64,000 nt of DNA from Streptomyces pseudovenezuelae (GTDB taxonomy: Bacteria; Actinomycetota; Actinomycetes; Streptomycetales; Streptomycetaceae): contig NZ_KQ948145.1 of the NCBI RefSeq assembly GCF_001513955.1, forward strand, positions 896,212 to 960,211, written 5' to 3'. The notes below the pieces were generated by a model, which saw nothing but the letters and a program-made list of their open reading frames with translations, was not told the DNA's origin and searched no databases. Of this stretch, positions 18,286-29,727 are shown one piece after another (position 1 is the first letter of the stretch; each line of letters starts with the position of its first letter). A program made the position numbers and the translations under genes.

Positions 18286-18840
18286 ATGGCCCCTCGGCCC
18301 CTGAAGGCAGTGCTCACCGTCGCGGCGGCAGCGGCCTTCTCGCTGACCGCCGTCCCCGCGCAGGCAGCGGACCCGGACCCGTCGGTCTGGACGGAGCTGT
18401 CCAAGACGTACGGGGTCACCGGCGCGTACGCCTACGAGCCGTACGCCGTGGCCGACGGCTTCACCCCGACGGCCTGTGCGCCCGGCCTGGGCTACCGCTA
18501 CGTCAACGAGCAGAACGTCGGGCAGACCGACCCCGAGAAGCCCGCGGCTCTGCTCTACGAGGACGGCCCGTACGGTCGCCGGCTGATCGCGGTGGAGTGG
18601 ATCGCGAGGGCCGAGTCGGGTGTCGCCGCACCGGCGATGTTCGGTCAGACCTTCCAGAAGCCGGTCGACGTGCCGGACCTGGGCTCCAGCTACACCCTGC
18701 GTGCCTGGATCTACAAGACGAACCCCAGTGGTCTCTTCAACCCCACACACCCCGATGTCACGTGCGCGGCGGACCAGGATTCCGACCCTGACCTGGCTCC
18801 TGACCTGACCCCGGACATGGATCTGGACCTGGACCTGTGA
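18286..18840 (+). CDS. Secreted protein of unknown function with Asp-rich tail
   Basis: An AAGGAG lies 7 nt before the ATG. The N-terminus has a basic start, an alanine-rich hydrophobic core and a signal-peptidase site at AQAAD, so the protein is exported. The mature part has Cys residues in TACAPG and VTCAAD that could pair. The last 25 residues are almost wholly Asp, Pro and Leu (DPDLAPDLTPDMDLDLDL), a low-complexity tail repeated also at DNA level as GACCTG/GATCTG units. I do not recognise a family. It is divergent from recQ and ends just before a strong bidirectional terminator. Confidence 0.8.
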   Translation: MAPRPLKAVLTVAAAAAFSLTAVPAQAADPDPSVWTELSKTYGVTGAYAYEPYAVADGFTPTACAPGLGYRYVNEQNVGQTDPEKPAALLYEDGPYGRRLIAVEWIARAESGVAAPAMFGQTFQKPVDVPDLGSSYTLRAWIYKTNPSGLFNPTHPDVTCAADQDSDPDLAPDLTPDMDLDLDL

Positions 18841-18843
18841 CCG

Positions 18844-18892
18844 CGTACGGCGGGCCCCGGTTCCCTCTGAGGGAGCCGGGGCCCGCCGTACG
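18844..18892. terminator. Strong bidirectional terminator after nuoN
   Basis: A long GC-rich inverted repeat (arms of about 22 bp beginning CGTACGGCGGGCCCCGG, small loop around TCTGA) separates the secreted-protein gene from the end of the nuo operon and can terminate both. Confidence 0.85.
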
Positions 18893-18914
18893 AACACGGT
18901 TCAGGCATGCCTGA

Positions 18915-20564
18915 TCAGCGCACGAACACTCCCGCCTGGTTCGCCAGGTCCAGGAAGTACTGCGGAGCCACACCGAGCACCAGCGTGACCGCCACGCCGA
19001 CCCCGATCGCCGTCATCGTCAGCGGCGACGGCACGGCGACCGTCGGCCCCTCCGGGCGCGGTTCGCTGAAGAACATCAGCACGATCACACGGATGTAGAA
19101 GAACGCCGCGATGGCCGACGAGATCACACCGACCACGACGAGCGGCGCCGCGCCGCCCTCCGCCGCCGCCTTGAACACGGCGAACTTCCCGGCGAAGCCG
19201 GAGGTCAGCGGGATACCGGCGAAGGCCAGCAGGAACACCGCGAACACGGCGGCCACCAGCGGCGAACGACGGCCGAGCCCCGCCCACTTGGACAGGTGCG
19301 TCGCCTCCCCACCGGCATCGCGGACGAGCGTGACCACGGCGAACGCGCCGATCGTCACGAACGAGTACGCGGCCAGGTAGAAGAGGACCGACGACACTCC
19401 GTCCGGCGTGGTCGCGATGACACCGGCGAGGATGAATCCGGCGTGCGCGATGGACGAGTACGCCAGCAGCCGCTTGATGTCGGTCTGGGTGATCGCGACG
19501 ATCGCACCGCCGAGCATGGTGACGATCGCGACGGCCCACATGACCGGCCGCCAGTCCCAGCGCAGGCCCGGCAGGACGACGTAGAGGAGCCTGAGCAGCG
19601 CGCCGAAGGCGGCCACCTTGGTCGCCGCCGCCATGAAGCCGGTGACCGGGGTGGGCGCGCCCTGGTAGACGTCCGGGGTCCACATGTGGAACGGCACCGC
19701 GCCCACCTTGAACAGCAGGCCCATGACGATCATCGCGGCGCCGATCAGCAGCAGCGCGTCGTTGCCCATGGTGTCGGCGAGCGCCGGGTCCACGGTGGTG
19801 ATCGTGCCGTCGACGACCCGCGCGATGGTGCCGTACGACACCGAGCCCGCGTAGCCGTACAGCAGCGCGATGCCGAAGAGGGTGAACGCGGAGGCGAACG
19901 CGCCGAGCAGGAAGTACTTGACCGCGGCTTCCTGCGACATGAGCCGCTTGCGGCGGGCCAGCGCGCACAGCAGGTACAGCGGGAGCGAGAAGACCTCCAG
20001 GGCCACGAACAGCGTCAGCAGGTCGTTGGCCGCCGGGAAGATCAACATGCCCGCGATGGCGAAGAGCAGCAGCGGGAACACCTCGGTGGTGGTGAACCCG
20101 GCCTTCACGGCCGCCTTCTCACTGTCGCTGCCCGGCACCGAGGCGGCCTGCGCGGCGAACGAGTCCACGCGGTTGCCGTGGGTCTCGGGGTCGAGCCGCC
20201 GCTCGGCGAAGGTGAACAGGCCGACCAGTCCCGCCAGCAGGATCGTGCCCTGCAGGAACAGGGCCGGTCCGTCGACGGCGATCGCGCCCATGGCCGCGAT
20301 GCCCGCCTTGGTGGTGGCGTATCCGTCGGCGGCCAGGGCCACGACCGCCGCGAAGGCGGCGCACAGGGCCACGACGGAGACGAACAGCTGGGCGTAGTAA
20401 CGGGACTTGCGCGGGACGAAGGCCTCGACCAGCACTCCGACGATCGCCGCGCCCAGAATGATCAGGGTGGGCGACAACTGCCCGTATTCGATCTTCGGCG
20501 CGTCGATCTTGGAGATCGGGTCGGCCGCGGTTGTCCACAGGCTGTGGACGACTGTCGCGCTCAC
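18915..20564 (-). CDS. nuoN: NADH-quinone oxidoreductase subunit N
   Basis: NuoN is one of three antiporter-like membrane subunits of complex I that carry proton translocation. The 549-residue protein is hydrophobic throughout, with the family segment PFHMWTPDVYQGAPTPVTGF and conserved membrane Lys residues (for example LFKVGAVPFH). It is longer than the enterobacterial form because of an N-terminal extension and a loop near residues 150-165. The GTG at 20564 overlaps the nuoM stop by 4 nt. It is the last gene of the operon. Confidence 0.95.
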   Translation of the reverse strand: MSATVVHSLWTTAADPISKIDAPKIEYGQLSPTLIILGAAIVGVLVEAFVPRKSRYYAQLFVSVVALCAAFAAVVALAADGYATTKAGIAAMGAIAVDGPALFLQGTILLAGLVGLFTFAERRLDPETHGNRVDSFAAQAASVPGSDSEKAAVKAGFTTTEVFPLLLFAIAGMLIFPAANDLLTLFVALEVFSLPLYLLCALARRKRLMSQEAAVKYFLLGAFASAFTLFGIALLYGYAGSVSYGTIARVVDGTITTVDPALADTMGNDALLLIGAAMIVMGLLFKVGAVPFHMWTPDVYQGAPTPVTGFMAAATKVAAFGALLRLLYVVLPGLRWDWRPVMWAVAIVTMLGGAIVAITQTDIKRLLAYSSIAHAGFILAGVIATTPDGVSSVLFYLAAYSFVTIGAFAVVTLVRDAGGEATHLSKWAGLGRRSPLVAAVFAVFLLAFAGIPLTSGFAGKFAVFKAAAEGGAAPLVVVGVISSAIAAFFYIRVIVLMFFSEPRPEGPTVAVPSPLTMTAIGVGVAVTLVLGVAPQYFLDLANQAGVFVR

Positions 20565-22132
20565 TTGGCCGCCTCCACCTCGGGCTTGGGGTCCTTCTTG
20601 TGTACGTCGGACATGGTCGACTTCACCGCCGGGTTCACGATGTCCGTGACGGGCTTCGGGTAGACGCCCAGGAAGATCAGCAGGACGACCAGCGGGGCCA
20701 CCACCACGAGCTCACGCACGCGCAGGTCGGGCATCGCCGAGACCTCCGGCTTCACCGGGCCCGTCATCGTCCGCTGGTAGAGGACGAGGGTGTACAGCGC
20801 GGCCAGCACGATGCCGAAGGTCGCGATGATGCCGATGGCCGGGTAGCGCGCGAACGTGCCGACCAGGACCAGGAACTCACTGACGAAGGGCGCGAGGCCC
20901 GGCAGGGACAGGGTCGCGAGACCGCCGATCAGGAAGGTGCCGGCGAGCACCGGGGCGACCTTCTGGACCCCGCCGTAGTCGGCGATGAGCCGCGAGCCGC
21001 GCCGCGAGATCAGGAAGCCGGCCACCAGCATCAGCGCGGCCGTCGAGATCCCGTGGTTGACCATGTAGAGCGTCGCGCCGGACTGGCCCTGGCTGGTCAT
21101 CGCGAAGATGCCCATGATGATGAAGCCGAAGTGCGAGATCGACGCGTAGGCCACCAGGCGCTTGATGTCCCGCTGGCCGACCGCGAGCAGCGCCCCGTAG
21201 ATGATGCTGATCACCGCCAGGACGAGGATCGCGGGCGTCGCCCACTTGCTGGCCTCCGGGAAGAGCTGGAGGCAGAAGCGGAGCATCGCGAAGGTGCCCA
21301 CCTTGTCGACGACCGCCGTGATGAGCACGGCGACCGGGGCGGTGGCCTCCCCCATCGCGTTGGGCAGCCAGGTGTGCAGCGGCCACAGGGGCGCCTTCAC
21401 CGCGAAGGCGAAGAAGAACCCGAGGAACAGCCAGCGCTCGGTGTTGGTCGCCATGTCGAGCGTGCCGTTGGCCCGCGCCTCGGCGATCTCCTGGAGGCTG
21501 AAGTTCCCCGCGACGACGTAGAGGCCGATCACCGCGGCCAGCATGATCAGACCGCCGACCAGGTTGTAGAGGAGGAACTTCACGGCGGCGTACGAGCGTT
21601 GGGCCGCCGCGTTCTCGTCCGTGCCCGCGTGGGCGCGGTCCCCGAAGCCGCCGATGAGGAAGTACATCGGGATCAGCATGGCTTCGAAGAAGATGTAGAA
21701 CAGGAAGACGTCGGTGGCCTCGAAGGAGATGATCACCATCGCCTCGACGGCCAGGATCAGGGCGAAGAAGCCCTGCGTCGGCCGCCACCGCCTGCTTCCG
21801 GTCTCCAGCGGGTCGGCGTCGTGCCAGCCCGCCAGGATGATGAACGGGATCAGCAGCGCGGTCAGCGCGAGGAGCGCCACCCCGATGCCGTCCACGCCCA
21901 GTTCGTACCTGACCCCGAAGTCCGCGATCCAGGCGTGCGATTCGGTGAGCTGGTAGCGGGCGCCGTCCGGGTCGAAGCGGACCAGGACGACGATCGCGAG
22001 GGCGAGGGTGGCGATCGAGACGAGCAGCGCCAGCCACTTCGCGGCGGTGCGCCGCGCGGCCGGCACGGCGGCCGTGGCGATGGCCCCGATCGTCGGGAGC
22101 ACCGCCGTCGCTGTCAGCAGAGGAAAGGACAT
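20561..22132 (-). CDS. nuoM: NADH-quinone oxidoreductase subunit M
   Basis: NuoM is an antiporter-like proton-pumping membrane subunit of complex I, with 523 residues and about 14 membrane segments. Family segments are FFEAMLIPMYFLIGGFG, FAFAVKAPLWPLHTWLPNA and SISHFGFIIMG. The ATG at 22132 begins MSFPLLTATAVLPT and lies 5 nt beyond the nuoL stop; the open frame extends far upstream but only as the shadow of nuoL. The C-terminus is a charged Lys/Glu-rich tail. Confidence 0.95.
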   Translation of the reverse strand: MSFPLLTATAVLPTIGAIATAAVPAARRTAAKWLALLVSIATLALAIVVLVRFDPDGARYQLTESHAWIADFGVRYELGVDGIGVALLALTALLIPFIILAGWHDADPLETGSRRWRPTQGFFALILAVEAMVIISFEATDVFLFYIFFEAMLIPMYFLIGGFGDRAHAGTDENAAAQRSYAAVKFLLYNLVGGLIMLAAVIGLYVVAGNFSLQEIAEARANGTLDMATNTERWLFLGFFFAFAVKAPLWPLHTWLPNAMGEATAPVAVLITAVVDKVGTFAMLRFCLQLFPEASKWATPAILVLAVISIIYGALLAVGQRDIKRLVAYASISHFGFIIMGIFAMTSQGQSGATLYMVNHGISTAALMLVAGFLISRRGSRLIADYGGVQKVAPVLAGTFLIGGLATLSLPGLAPFVSEFLVLVGTFARYPAIGIIATFGIVLAALYTLVLYQRTMTGPVKPEVSAMPDLRVRELVVVAPLVVLLIFLGVYPKPVTDIVNPAVKSTMSDVHKKDPKPEVEAAK

Positions 22133-22137
22133 CGGTA

Positions 22138-24051
22138 TCAGACCGCCCTCATCAGCAGGGTCGCGGCGACGAGGATCGCCGCGCCGCCGAACATCGAGAC
22201 CGCGTACGACCGCGCGTAGCCGTTCTGCAGCTTGCGCATCCGCCCGGACAGACCGCCGACCGAGGCCGCCGTGCCGTTGACCACTCCGTCGACCAGGGTG
22301 TGGTCGACGTACACCAGGGACCGCGTGAGGTGCTCTCCGCCGCGGACCAGGACGACGTGGTTGAAGTCGTCCTGGAGCAGGTCGCGCCGGGCGGCCCGGG
22401 TGAGCAGCGACCCGCGCGGGGCGACCACCGGGACCGGACGCCGGCCGTACTGGAGCCAGGCGATCGCGACGCCGATGACCATCACGGTCACCGTGGCCGC
22501 CGTGACGGTGGCCGCGCTGATCGGCGCGTCTCCGTGGCTGTGCCCGGTGACGGGCTCCAGCCAGTGCAGGAAGCGGTCGCCGATGCTGAAGAAGCCGCCC
22601 GCGAAGACCGATCCGAAGGCCAGCACGATCATCGGGATCGTCATGGACCTGGGCGACTCGTGCGGGTGGGGCTCGTGGCCCTCGGCGTCCGGCTGCCAGC
22701 GCTTCTCGCCGAAGAACGTCATCAGCATCACGCGCGTCATGTAGAAGGCGGTGATGGCCGCACCCAGCAGGGCGCAGGCGCCGAGGATCCAGCCCTCGGT
22801 GCCGCCCTTGGCGAAGGCCGCCTCGATGATCTTGTCCTTGGAGAAGAAGCCGGACAGGCCCGGGAAGCCGATGATCGCGAGGTAGCCGAGGCCGAAGGTC
22901 ACGAAGGTGACCGGCATGTACTTCCTGAGGCCGCCGTACTTCCGCATGTCGACCTCGTCGTTCATGCCGTGCATGACCGAGCCGGCGCCGAGGAAGAGCC
23001 CGGCCTTGAAGAAGCCGTGCGTCACCAGGTGCATGATCGCGAAGACGTAGCCGATGGGGCCGAGGCCCGCGGCGAGGACCATGTAGCCGATCTGCGACAT
23101 CGTCGAGCCCGCGAGGGCCTTCTTGATGTCGTCCTTCGCGCAACCGACGATCGCACCGAACAGGAGCGTGACCGCACCGACGACGGTGACGACCAGCTGG
23201 GCGTCGGGCGCGAGGTTGAAGATGTTGGCGGAGCGGACGATCAGGTAGACGCCCGCGGTCACCATGGTCGCGGCGTGGATGAGGGCCGAGACCGGGGTCG
23301 GGCCCTCCATCGCGTCCCCGAGCCAGGACTGCAGCGGCACCTGGGCGGACTTGCCGCAGGCGGCGAGCAGCAGCATCAGGGCGATGCCGGTGAGCGTGGC
23401 CTCGGAGGCGCCGGTGACGAGTCCGGGCTCCTCGTGGCTGCCGAGGACCGGGCCGAAGGCGAAGCTGCCGAAGGTCGTGAACATCAGCATGATCGCGATC
23501 GACAGGCCCATGTCGCCGACGCGGTTGACCAGGAAGGCCTTCTTGGCCGCGGTCGCCGCGCTGGGCTTGTGCTGCCAGAAGCCGATGAGCAGGTAGGAGG
23601 CGAGACCGACGCCTTCCCAGCCGACGTACAGCAGCAGGTAGTTGTCGGCGAGGACGAGCAGCAGCATCGCCGCGAGGAACAGGTTCAGATAGCCGAAGAA
23701 GCGGCGGCGGCGCTCGTCGTGCTCCATGTACCCGATCGAGTACAGGTGGATCAGCGAGCCGACGCCGGTGATCAGCAGGACGAACGTCATCGACAGCTGG
23801 TCGAGACGGAAGGCGACGTCCGCCTGGAAGCCCTCGACCGGGATCCAGGTCCACAGGTGCTGGGTGAGGGTGCGGTGCTCGGCGCCCTTGCCTAGCAGGT
23901 CGGCGAAGAGGATGGCGCCGAACACGAAGGAAGCGCCGGCGAGGACGGTGCCGATCCAGTGGCCGACGGCGTCCAGCCGCCGGCCGCCGGTGAGCAGGAC
24001 CGCCGCTCCGAGCAGGGGCGCCGCGATGAGCAGCGCGATCAGGTTCTCCAC
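22138..24051 (-). CDS. nuoL: NADH-quinone oxidoreductase subunit L
   Basis: NuoL is the distal proton-pumping subunit of complex I with the long lateral helix at its C-terminus. The 637-residue length fits. Signatures include [45 protein letters not shown] and [20 protein letters not shown] His/Glu/Pro-rich cytoplasmic loop ([15 protein letters not shown]) interrupts the later helices. GTG start at 24051; 14 nt separate it from nuoK. Confidence 0.95.
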   Translation of the reverse strand: MENLIALLIAAPLLGAAVLLTGGRRLDAVGHWIGTVLAGASFVFGAILFADLLGKGAEHRTLTQHLWTWIPVEGFQADVAFRLDQLSMTFVLLITGVGSLIHLYSIGYMEHDERRRRFFGYLNLFLAAMLLLVLADNYLLLYVGWEGVGLASYLLIGFWQHKPSAATAAKKAFLVNRVGDMGLSIAIMLMFTTFGSFAFGPVLGSHEEPGLVTGASEATLTGIALMLLLAACGKSAQVPLQSWLGDAMEGPTPVSALIHAATMVTAGVYLIVRSANIFNLAPDAQLVVTVVGAVTLLFGAIVGCAKDDIKKALAGSTMSQIGYMVLAAGLGPIGYVFAIMHLVTHGFFKAGLFLGAGSVMHGMNDEVDMRKYGGLRKYMPVTFVTFGLGYLAIIGFPGLSGFFSKDKIIEAAFAKGGTEGWILGACALLGAAITAFYMTRVMLMTFFGEKRWQPDAEGHEPHPHESPRSMTIPMIVLAFGSVFAGGFFSIGDRFLHWLEPVTGHSHGDAPISAATVTAATVTVMVIGVAIAWLQYGRRPVPVVAPRGSLLTRAARRDLLQDDFNHVVLVRGGEHLTRSLVYVDHTLVDGVVNGTAASVGGLSGRMRKLQNGYARSYAVSMFGGAAILVAATLLMRAV

Positions 24052-24065
24052 GATTCAGCGACCCC

Positions 24066-24365
24066 TTACAGCTTCATCAGGCTGGCGTCGTCGACCGAGG
24101 CCGAGTGGCGGGAACGGAACAGCGACACGATGATCGCGAGCCCGACCACGACCTCCGCGGCGGCGACGACCATCGTGAAGAAGGCGATGATCTGGCCGTC
24201 GAGATTGCCGTGCATCCGGGAGAAGGCGACGAACGCGAGGTTGCAGGCGTTGAGCATGAGCTCGATGCACATGAACACGACGATGGCGTTGCGCCTGATC
24301 AGCACGCCGGTGGCGCCGATCGTGAACAACAGGGCGGCGAGGTAGAGGTAGTTGACCGGGTTCAC
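24066..24365 (-). CDS. nuoK: NADH-quinone oxidoreductase subunit K
   Basis: The 99-residue membrane protein has three helices and the two conserved membrane Glu residues needed for proton transfer, in [14 protein letters not shown] and [11 protein letters not shown]. The GTG start (24365) overlaps the nuoJ stop by 4 nt, fixing the start despite the longer open frame. Confidence 0.95.
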
Positions 24366-25219
24366 TTCGACGCCTCCTTCTTGAAGGTGGCCGGTTCGAC
24401 CTCGGTCCGCTCCAGGCGCTCCTCGGCGCGCTGTTCGAGGGCCTTGAGGTCGTTCAGCGCCTCCGTCGACACGTCCCTGATCTGACCGCGGTCGCGCAGG
24501 GTCTTGCTGACCGTGAGCTCGGAGGGGGTGCCGTCGGGCAGCAGGCCCGCGATGTCCACCGCGTTGTGCCGGGCGTAGACGCCGGGGGCGGGCAGCGGCG
24601 GGAGGTGCTTGCCCTCGCGGACGCGCTTCTCGGCCATCTCCCGCTGGGTCAGGGCCCGCTCGGTGCGCTCGCGGTGGGTGAGCACCATGGCGCCGACGGC
24701 GGCGGTGATCAGCAGGGCGCCGGTGATTTCGAAGGCGAAGACGTACTTGGTGAAGATGAGGGTCGCCAGGCCCTCCACATTGCCGCCGGCGTTGGCCTGG
24801 GCGAGGCCGTTGAACTGCTTGAGCGAGGCGTTGCCGATCCCGGCGAAGAGCAGGATGCCGAAGCCGAGCCCGCACACCAGGGCCAGCCAGCGCTGGCCCC
24901 TGATGGTCTCCTTCAGGGAGTCCGCCGCGGTCACGCCGACGAGCATCACCACGAACAGGAACAGCATCATGATCGCGCCGGTGTAGACGACGATCTGGAC
25001 GACGCCGAGGAAGTAGGCGCCGTTGGCGAGGTAGAACACCGCCAGGATGATCATGGTCCCGGCGAGGCAGAGGGCGCTGTGCACGGCCTTCTTCATGAAG
25101 ACGGTGCACAGGGCGCCGATCACGGCGACGGTGCCGAGGACCCAGAACTGGAAGGCCTCGCCGGTGGAGGTGTCGGCGGCCAGCGTGGCCGCGTCGGCGA
25201 GCTGGAGAGGTGCGCTCAT
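24362..25219 (-). CDS. nuoJ: NADH-quinone oxidoreductase subunit J
   Basis: NuoJ is a membrane subunit of complex I; the segment [23 protein letters not shown] (about residues 73-95) contains the pi-bulge helix involved in coupling. At 285 residues it is about 100 longer than the E. coli protein, through a charged C-terminal cytoplasmic tail rich in Glu, Arg and Lys. The ATG at 25219 overlaps the nuoI stop by 4 nt. Confidence 0.95.
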
Positions 25220-25857
25220 CGCCCGATCACCTTCTCCGACGCCGGTTCGTCCGCACCGAAGGTGGAGTCGGCCTCCTGGACCACCTCGCCCTTGGAGACG
25301 GCGACCTGGGGCACGGTGCCGGGCGCGGCCTCCGTGACCAGGCCCCGGTAGTAGTCCTGCTCGTCCGTGCCGGGGTAGATGGCGTGCGGCGAGTCGACCA
25401 TGCCCTCTTCGAGGCCGGCGAGGAGCTGCTCCTTGGTGAAGATGAGGTTGGCGCGGCTGGAGTCGGCCAGTTCGAACTCGTTGGTCATCGTCAGCGCGCG
25501 CGTGGGGCACGCCTCGATGCACAGCCCGCACAGGATGCAGCGGGCGTAGTTGATCTGGTAGACGCGGCCGTACCGCTCGCCCGGGGAGTAGCGCTCCTCG
25601 TCGGTGTTGTCGGCGCCCTCCACATAGATGGCGTCGGCGGGGCAGGCCCAGGCGCACAGCTCGCAGCCGACGCACTTCTCCAGGCCGTCCGGATGGCGGT
25701 TGAGCTGGTGCCGTCCGTGGAACCGGGGAGCGGTGGTCTTCTGCTGCTCCGGGTACTGCTCGGTCAGCCGCTTCTTGAACATGGCCTTGAAGGTCACGCC
25801 GAAGCCGGCGACGGGATTCATGAAACCGGGCTTGGTCTCCTTGGGCTCCTCAGCCAT
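25216..25857 (-). CDS. nuoI: NADH-quinone oxidoreductase subunit I
   Basis: NuoI carries clusters N6a and N6b, passing electrons towards the quinone site. Two ferredoxin motifs are clear: [16 protein letters not shown] and [17 protein letters not shown] use the ATG at 25857 (MAEEPKETK), because AGGAGG lies 7 nt before it; an upstream ATG at 25875 has no such site. It overlaps the nuoH stop by 8 nt. The C-terminus extends about 35 residues past the usual end. Confidence 0.93.
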   Translation of the reverse strand: MAEEPKETKPGFMNPVAGFGVTFKAMFKKRLTEQYPEQQKTTAPRFHGRHQLNRHPDGLEKCVGCELCAWACPADAIYVEGADNTDEERYSPGERYGRVYQINYARCILCGLCIEACPTRALTMTNEFELADSSRANLIFTKEQLLAGLEEGMVDSPHAIYPGTDEQDYYRGLVTEAAPGTVPQVAVSKGEVVQEADSTFGADEPASEKVIGR

Positions 25858-27226
25858 CGGACGCCTCCTTTCCATCCGTAGAACCAGTCAGCGGTCCGTC
25901 ACTGTGAGTATCGGGCCCGCCACTGACAATCAGCTCCCGCTCCTGACGCGAGCGGCGCCGGGGCACCGGCGGCAACTCCTGTCCGGGCAGCGGCGGGACG
26001 GGGAATCCGCCCGCCATCGGGTCGAATCCGGCCGGCTGTTCGGCGGGCTCCGCGGCCGCCTTCGACTTCTCGCGGAACATGTCCGCGACGAAGGAGAGCA
26101 GCAGCAGGACCAGGACTCCGCCGCCGACGTAGAGCGCGATGTCGGCGAAGTCGTAGTTCTCGTTGCGCAGGGTCCGCACGGTCGCGACGAGCATCAGCCA
26201 GACCACGGAGACCGGGATGAGGACCTTCCAGCCGAGCTTCATCAGCTGGTCGTAGCGGACGCGCGGGAGCGTGCCACGCAGCCAGATGAAGAAGAACAGC
26301 AGCAGCTGCACCTTGATCACGAACCAGAGCAGCGGCCACCAGCCGTGGTTCGCGCCCTCCCAGAAGGTGCTGATGGGCCAGGGGGCCCGCCAGCCGCCGA
26401 GGAAGAGCGTGGTCGTCACGGCCGAGACCGTCACCATGTTCACGTACTCGGCGAGCATGAACAGCGCGAACTTGATCGACGAGTACTCGGTGTTGAAGCC
26501 GCCCACGAGGTCGCCCTCGGACTCCGGCATGTCGAAGGGGGCGCGGTTGGTCTCGCCGACCATGGTGATGACGTAGATGATGAAGGACACCGGCAGCAGG
26601 ACGATGTACCAGCGGTCCTGCTGCGCCTCGACGATCGCCGAGGTCGACATCGATCCGGAGTAGAGGAACACCGAGGCGAAGGCGGCGCCCATGGCGATCT
26701 CGTACGAGATCATCTGCGCGCAGGAGCGCAGGCCGCCCAGGAGCGGATACGTCGACCCGGAGCTCCAGCCCGCGAGCACGATGCCGTAGATGCCGACCGA
26801 GGCGACCGCGAGGATGTAGAGCATCGCGATCGGCAGGTCGGTGAGCTGCATCGCGGTGCGGTGGCCGAAGATCGAGATCTCGTTGCCGGACGGGCCGAAG
26901 GGGATCACCGCGATCGCCATGAAGGCCGGGATGGCCGCGACGATCGGCGCGAGGATGTAGACGACCTTGTCCGCGCGCTTGACGACGACGTCTTCCTTCA
27001 GCATCAGCTTGATGCCGTCGGCGAGCGACTGGAGCATGCCCCAGGGGCCGTGCCGGTTGGGCCCGATGCGCAGCTGCATCCAGGCGACGACCTTGCGCTC
27101 CCACACGATGGAGAACAGCACGGTCAGCATCAGGAAGGCGAAGCAGAAGACGGCCTTGATGACGACGAGCCACCAGGGGTCGGTGCCGAACATCGAGAGG
27201 TCTTCCGCGGCGAGGTACGGGCTCAT
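25850..27226 (-). CDS. nuoH: NADH-quinone oxidoreductase subunit H
   Basis: NuoH is the membrane subunit forming the quinone chamber with NuoB and NuoD. Family segments are [21 protein letters not shown] and [22 protein letters not shown]. At 458 residues it is longer than usual because of a hydrophilic C-terminus with an RRRSRQER stretch and a Gly/Ser/Asp-rich end. The ATG overlaps the nuoG stop by 4 nt. Confidence 0.95.
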   Translation of the reverse strand: MSPYLAAEDLSMFGTDPWWLVVIKAVFCFAFLMLTVLFSIVWERKVVAWMQLRIGPNRHGPWGMLQSLADGIKLMLKEDVVVKRADKVVYILAPIVAAIPAFMAIAVIPFGPSGNEISIFGHRTAMQLTDLPIAMLYILAVASVGIYGIVLAGWSSGSTYPLLGGLRSCAQMISYEIAMGAAFASVFLYSGSMSTSAIVEAQQDRWYIVLLPVSFIIYVITMVGETNRAPFDMPESEGDLVGGFNTEYSSIKFALFMLAEYVNMVTVSAVTTTLFLGGWRAPWPISTFWEGANHGWWPLLWFVIKVQLLLFFFIWLRGTLPRVRYDQLMKLGWKVLIPVSVVWLMLVATVRTLRNENYDFADIALYVGGGVLVLLLLSFVADMFREKSKAAAEPAEQPAGFDPMAGGFPVPPLPGQELPPVPRRRSRQERELIVSGGPDTHSDGPLTGSTDGKEASDG

Positions 27227-29727
27227 GCCTCCACCTCCTTGGGAGCTTCGGCTGCGAGCGTCGCCGGGCCGATGTGGACGAGGGAGCCGGGCAGCACCCC
27301 GGCGTCGGAGGCGACGCCCGAGCCGGTGGAGTTCAGCGGGAGCCAGACCACGCGGTCGGGCATCTCGGTGATCTGCAGCGGCAGTTCGACGACTCCGGTC
27401 TTGCCGGTCACGGCGAGGAGGTCGCCCTCCTTGACGCCCACCTCGGCAGCCGTCGCGGCCGACAGCCGCGCGCGTGCCGCGTGCCGGGTCCCGGCGAGCG
27501 CCTCGTCGCCCTGCTGGAGCAGACCTTGGTCGAGCAGCAGCCGGTGTCCGGCCAGCACGGCCTCTCCGGCGGCGGGCCGCGGCAGCTGGGCCCCGGTCTC
27601 GAAGGGCTCGGTGCCGCGCGATCCGTCCCAGGGGCCGAGCCGGTCGATCTCCGCGCGCGTGGTGCGCAGATCCGGCAGACCCAGGTGGACGTCCATGGCG
27701 TCGGCCAGCATCTGCAGCACCCGCGCGTCGGTGGGCGCGAGCCGGCGGGTCATCTGGTCGGGCTTGAGCGCGGCCTCGAAGAAGCGCACCCTGCCCTCCC
27801 AGTTGAGGAAGGTGCCGGCCTTCTCGGCGACCGCGGCCACCGGCAGGACGACGTCCGCGTGCTCGGTGACCTCACTCGGACGCAGTTCCAGCGACACCAC
27901 GAACCCGACCTCCTGGAGCGCCTCACGCGCGCGTGCCGGGTCGGGCAGGTCCGCGAGCTCGACGCCCGCGACCACCAGTGCCTGAAGCTCGCCGGACATG
28001 GCGGCCTCGACGATCTGACCGGTGTCCCGGCCGTAGCGGTGCGGGAGTTCGGCCACACCCCAGACCGAGGCGACCTCGTCACGCGCGCGCGGGTCGGTGG
28101 CCGGGCGGCCGCCGGGCAGCAGCGTCGGCAGCGCGCCCGCTTCGAGGGCACCGCGCTCTCCGGCCCGCCGCGGGATCCACACCAGCTGCGCGCCGGTCGC
28201 GGAGGCGGCCCGTACGGCGGCGGTCAGTCCGCCCTTCACGGCGGCCAGCCGCTCGCCTACGACGATCACCGCGCCCGCGGTGCGCAGCGCCTCGGCGGCC
28301 CTGCTGCCGTCCTCCTCCAGGCCGACCCCGCCGGCCAGCGCGTCCAGCCACTCGGTCTCGGTGCCGGGGGCGGCCGGCAGCAGTGTGCCGCCCGCCTTCT
28401 CCAGGCCGCGCGTGGCGTGGGTGGCGAGCGAGAAGACCTTCTGGCCGTGCCCGCGCCAGGCCTTGCGCAGCCTCAGGAAGACGCCGGGCGCCTCCTCCTC
28501 GGCCTCGAACCCGACCAGCAGGACCGCCGGCGCCTTCTCCAGCGCGGTGTACGTGACGCCCGTACCGTCGAGGTCACGGCCGTGGCCGGCGATCCGGGCG
28601 GCCAGGAAGTCGGCCTCCTCGCTGCTGTGCACCCGCGCGCGGAAGTCGATGTCGTTGGTGTCGAGCGCCACGCGCGTGAACTTGCTGTACGCGTACGCGT
28701 CCTCGATGGTGAGGCGGCCGCCGGTGAGGACCCCGGCCCGGCCGCGCGAGGCGAGCAGCCCCTGCGCCGCGATCTGGAGCGCCTCGGGCCAGGACGCCGG
28801 CACCAGCTCGCCCTCGGGGTTGCGGACCAGCGGGTGCTCCAGCCGGTCCCGCTGCTGGGCGTACCGGAAGGCGAAGCGCCCCTTGTCGCAGATCCACTCC
28901 TCGTTGACCTCGGGGTCGTTGGCCGCGAGCTTGCGCATGACCTTGCCGCGCCGGTGGTCGGTGCGGGTGGCGCAGCCGCCGGAGCAGTGCTCGCACACGC
29001 TCGGGGAGGACACCAGGTCGAAGGGGCGGGAGCGGAACCGGTACGCCGCCGAGGTGAGCGCGCCGACCGGACAGATCTGGATGGTGTTCCCGGAGAAGTA
29101 CGACTCGAAGGGGTCGCCCTCGCCGGTGCCGACCTGCTGGAGCGCGCCCCGCTCGATCAGCTCGATCATCGGGTCGCCGGCGATCTGGTTGGAGAAGCGG
29201 GTACAACGGGCGCACAGCACGCAGCGCTCGCGGTCGAGCAGCACCTGGGTGGAGATCGGGACGGGCTTCTCGTAGGTGCGCTTCTTGCCCTCGAAGCGGG
29301 ACTCGGACTGCCCGTGGGACATCGCCTGGTTCTGCAGGGGGCACTCGCCGCCCTTGTCGCAGACCGGGCAGTCCAGCGGGTGGTTGATGAGGAGGAGCTC
29401 CATCACACCGTGCTGGGCCTTCTCGGCGACCGGCGAGGTGAGGTGGGTCTTCACCACCATCCCGTCGGTGCAGGTGATGGTGCAGGAGGCCATCGGCTTG
29501 CGCTGGCCCTCGACCTCGACGATGCACTGCCGGCAGGCGCCGGCCGGGTCGAGGAGGGGGTGGTCGCAGAACCGGGGGATCTCGATGCCGAGCTGTTCGG
29601 CGGCCCGGATGACCAGGGTGCCCTTGGGCACGCTGATCTCGGCGCCGTCGATCGTCAGCGAGACGAGATCCTCCGGCGGGACCGCCGCCTCTCCCCCGCC
29701 CGAGGGAGTGCTGGTGGTCACGGTCAT
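27223..29727 (-). CDS. nuoG: NADH-quinone oxidoreductase subunit G
   Basis: NuoG is the large Fe-S subunit of the NADH arm. It has an N-terminal [2Fe-2S] domain ([15 protein letters not shown]), a His-Cys3 cluster ([14 protein letters not shown]), a [4Fe-4S] pair ([10 protein letters not shown] and the ICPVGAL region) and a molybdopterin-oxidoreductase-like domain with its own cluster (CEHCSGGC...WICDKGRF, the N7-type cysteines). The length of 834 residues is normal for actinobacteria. The ATG overlaps the nuoF stop by 4 nt. Confidence 0.95.
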   Translation of the reverse strand: MTVTTSTPSGGGEAAVPPEDLVSLTIDGAEISVPKGTLVIRAAEQLGIEIPRFCDHPLLDPAGACRQCIVEVEGQRKPMASCTITCTDGMVVKTHLTSPVAEKAQHGVMELLLINHPLDCPVCDKGGECPLQNQAMSHGQSESRFEGKKRTYEKPVPISTQVLLDRERCVLCARCTRFSNQIAGDPMIELIERGALQQVGTGEGDPFESYFSGNTIQICPVGALTSAAYRFRSRPFDLVSSPSVCEHCSGGCATRTDHRRGKVMRKLAANDPEVNEEWICDKGRFAFRYAQQRDRLEHPLVRNPEGELVPASWPEALQIAAQGLLASRGRAGVLTGGRLTIEDAYAYSKFTRVALDTNDIDFRARVHSSEEADFLAARIAGHGRDLDGTGVTYTALEKAPAVLLVGFEAEEEAPGVFLRLRKAWRGHGQKVFSLATHATRGLEKAGGTLLPAAPGTETEWLDALAGGVGLEEDGSRAAEALRTAGAVIVVGERLAAVKGGLTAAVRAASATGAQLVWIPRRAGERGALEAGALPTLLPGGRPATDPRARDEVASVWGVAELPHRYGRDTGQIVEAAMSGELQALVVAGVELADLPDPARAREALQEVGFVVSLELRPSEVTEHADVVLPVAAVAEKAGTFLNWEGRVRFFEAALKPDQMTRRLAPTDARVLQMLADAMDVHLGLPDLRTTRAEIDRLGPWDGSRGTEPFETGAQLPRPAAGEAVLAGHRLLLDQGLLQQGDEALAGTRHAARARLSAATAAEVGVKEGDLLAVTGKTGVVELPLQITEMPDRVVWLPLNSTGSGVASDAGVLPGSLVHIGPATLAAEAPKEVEA

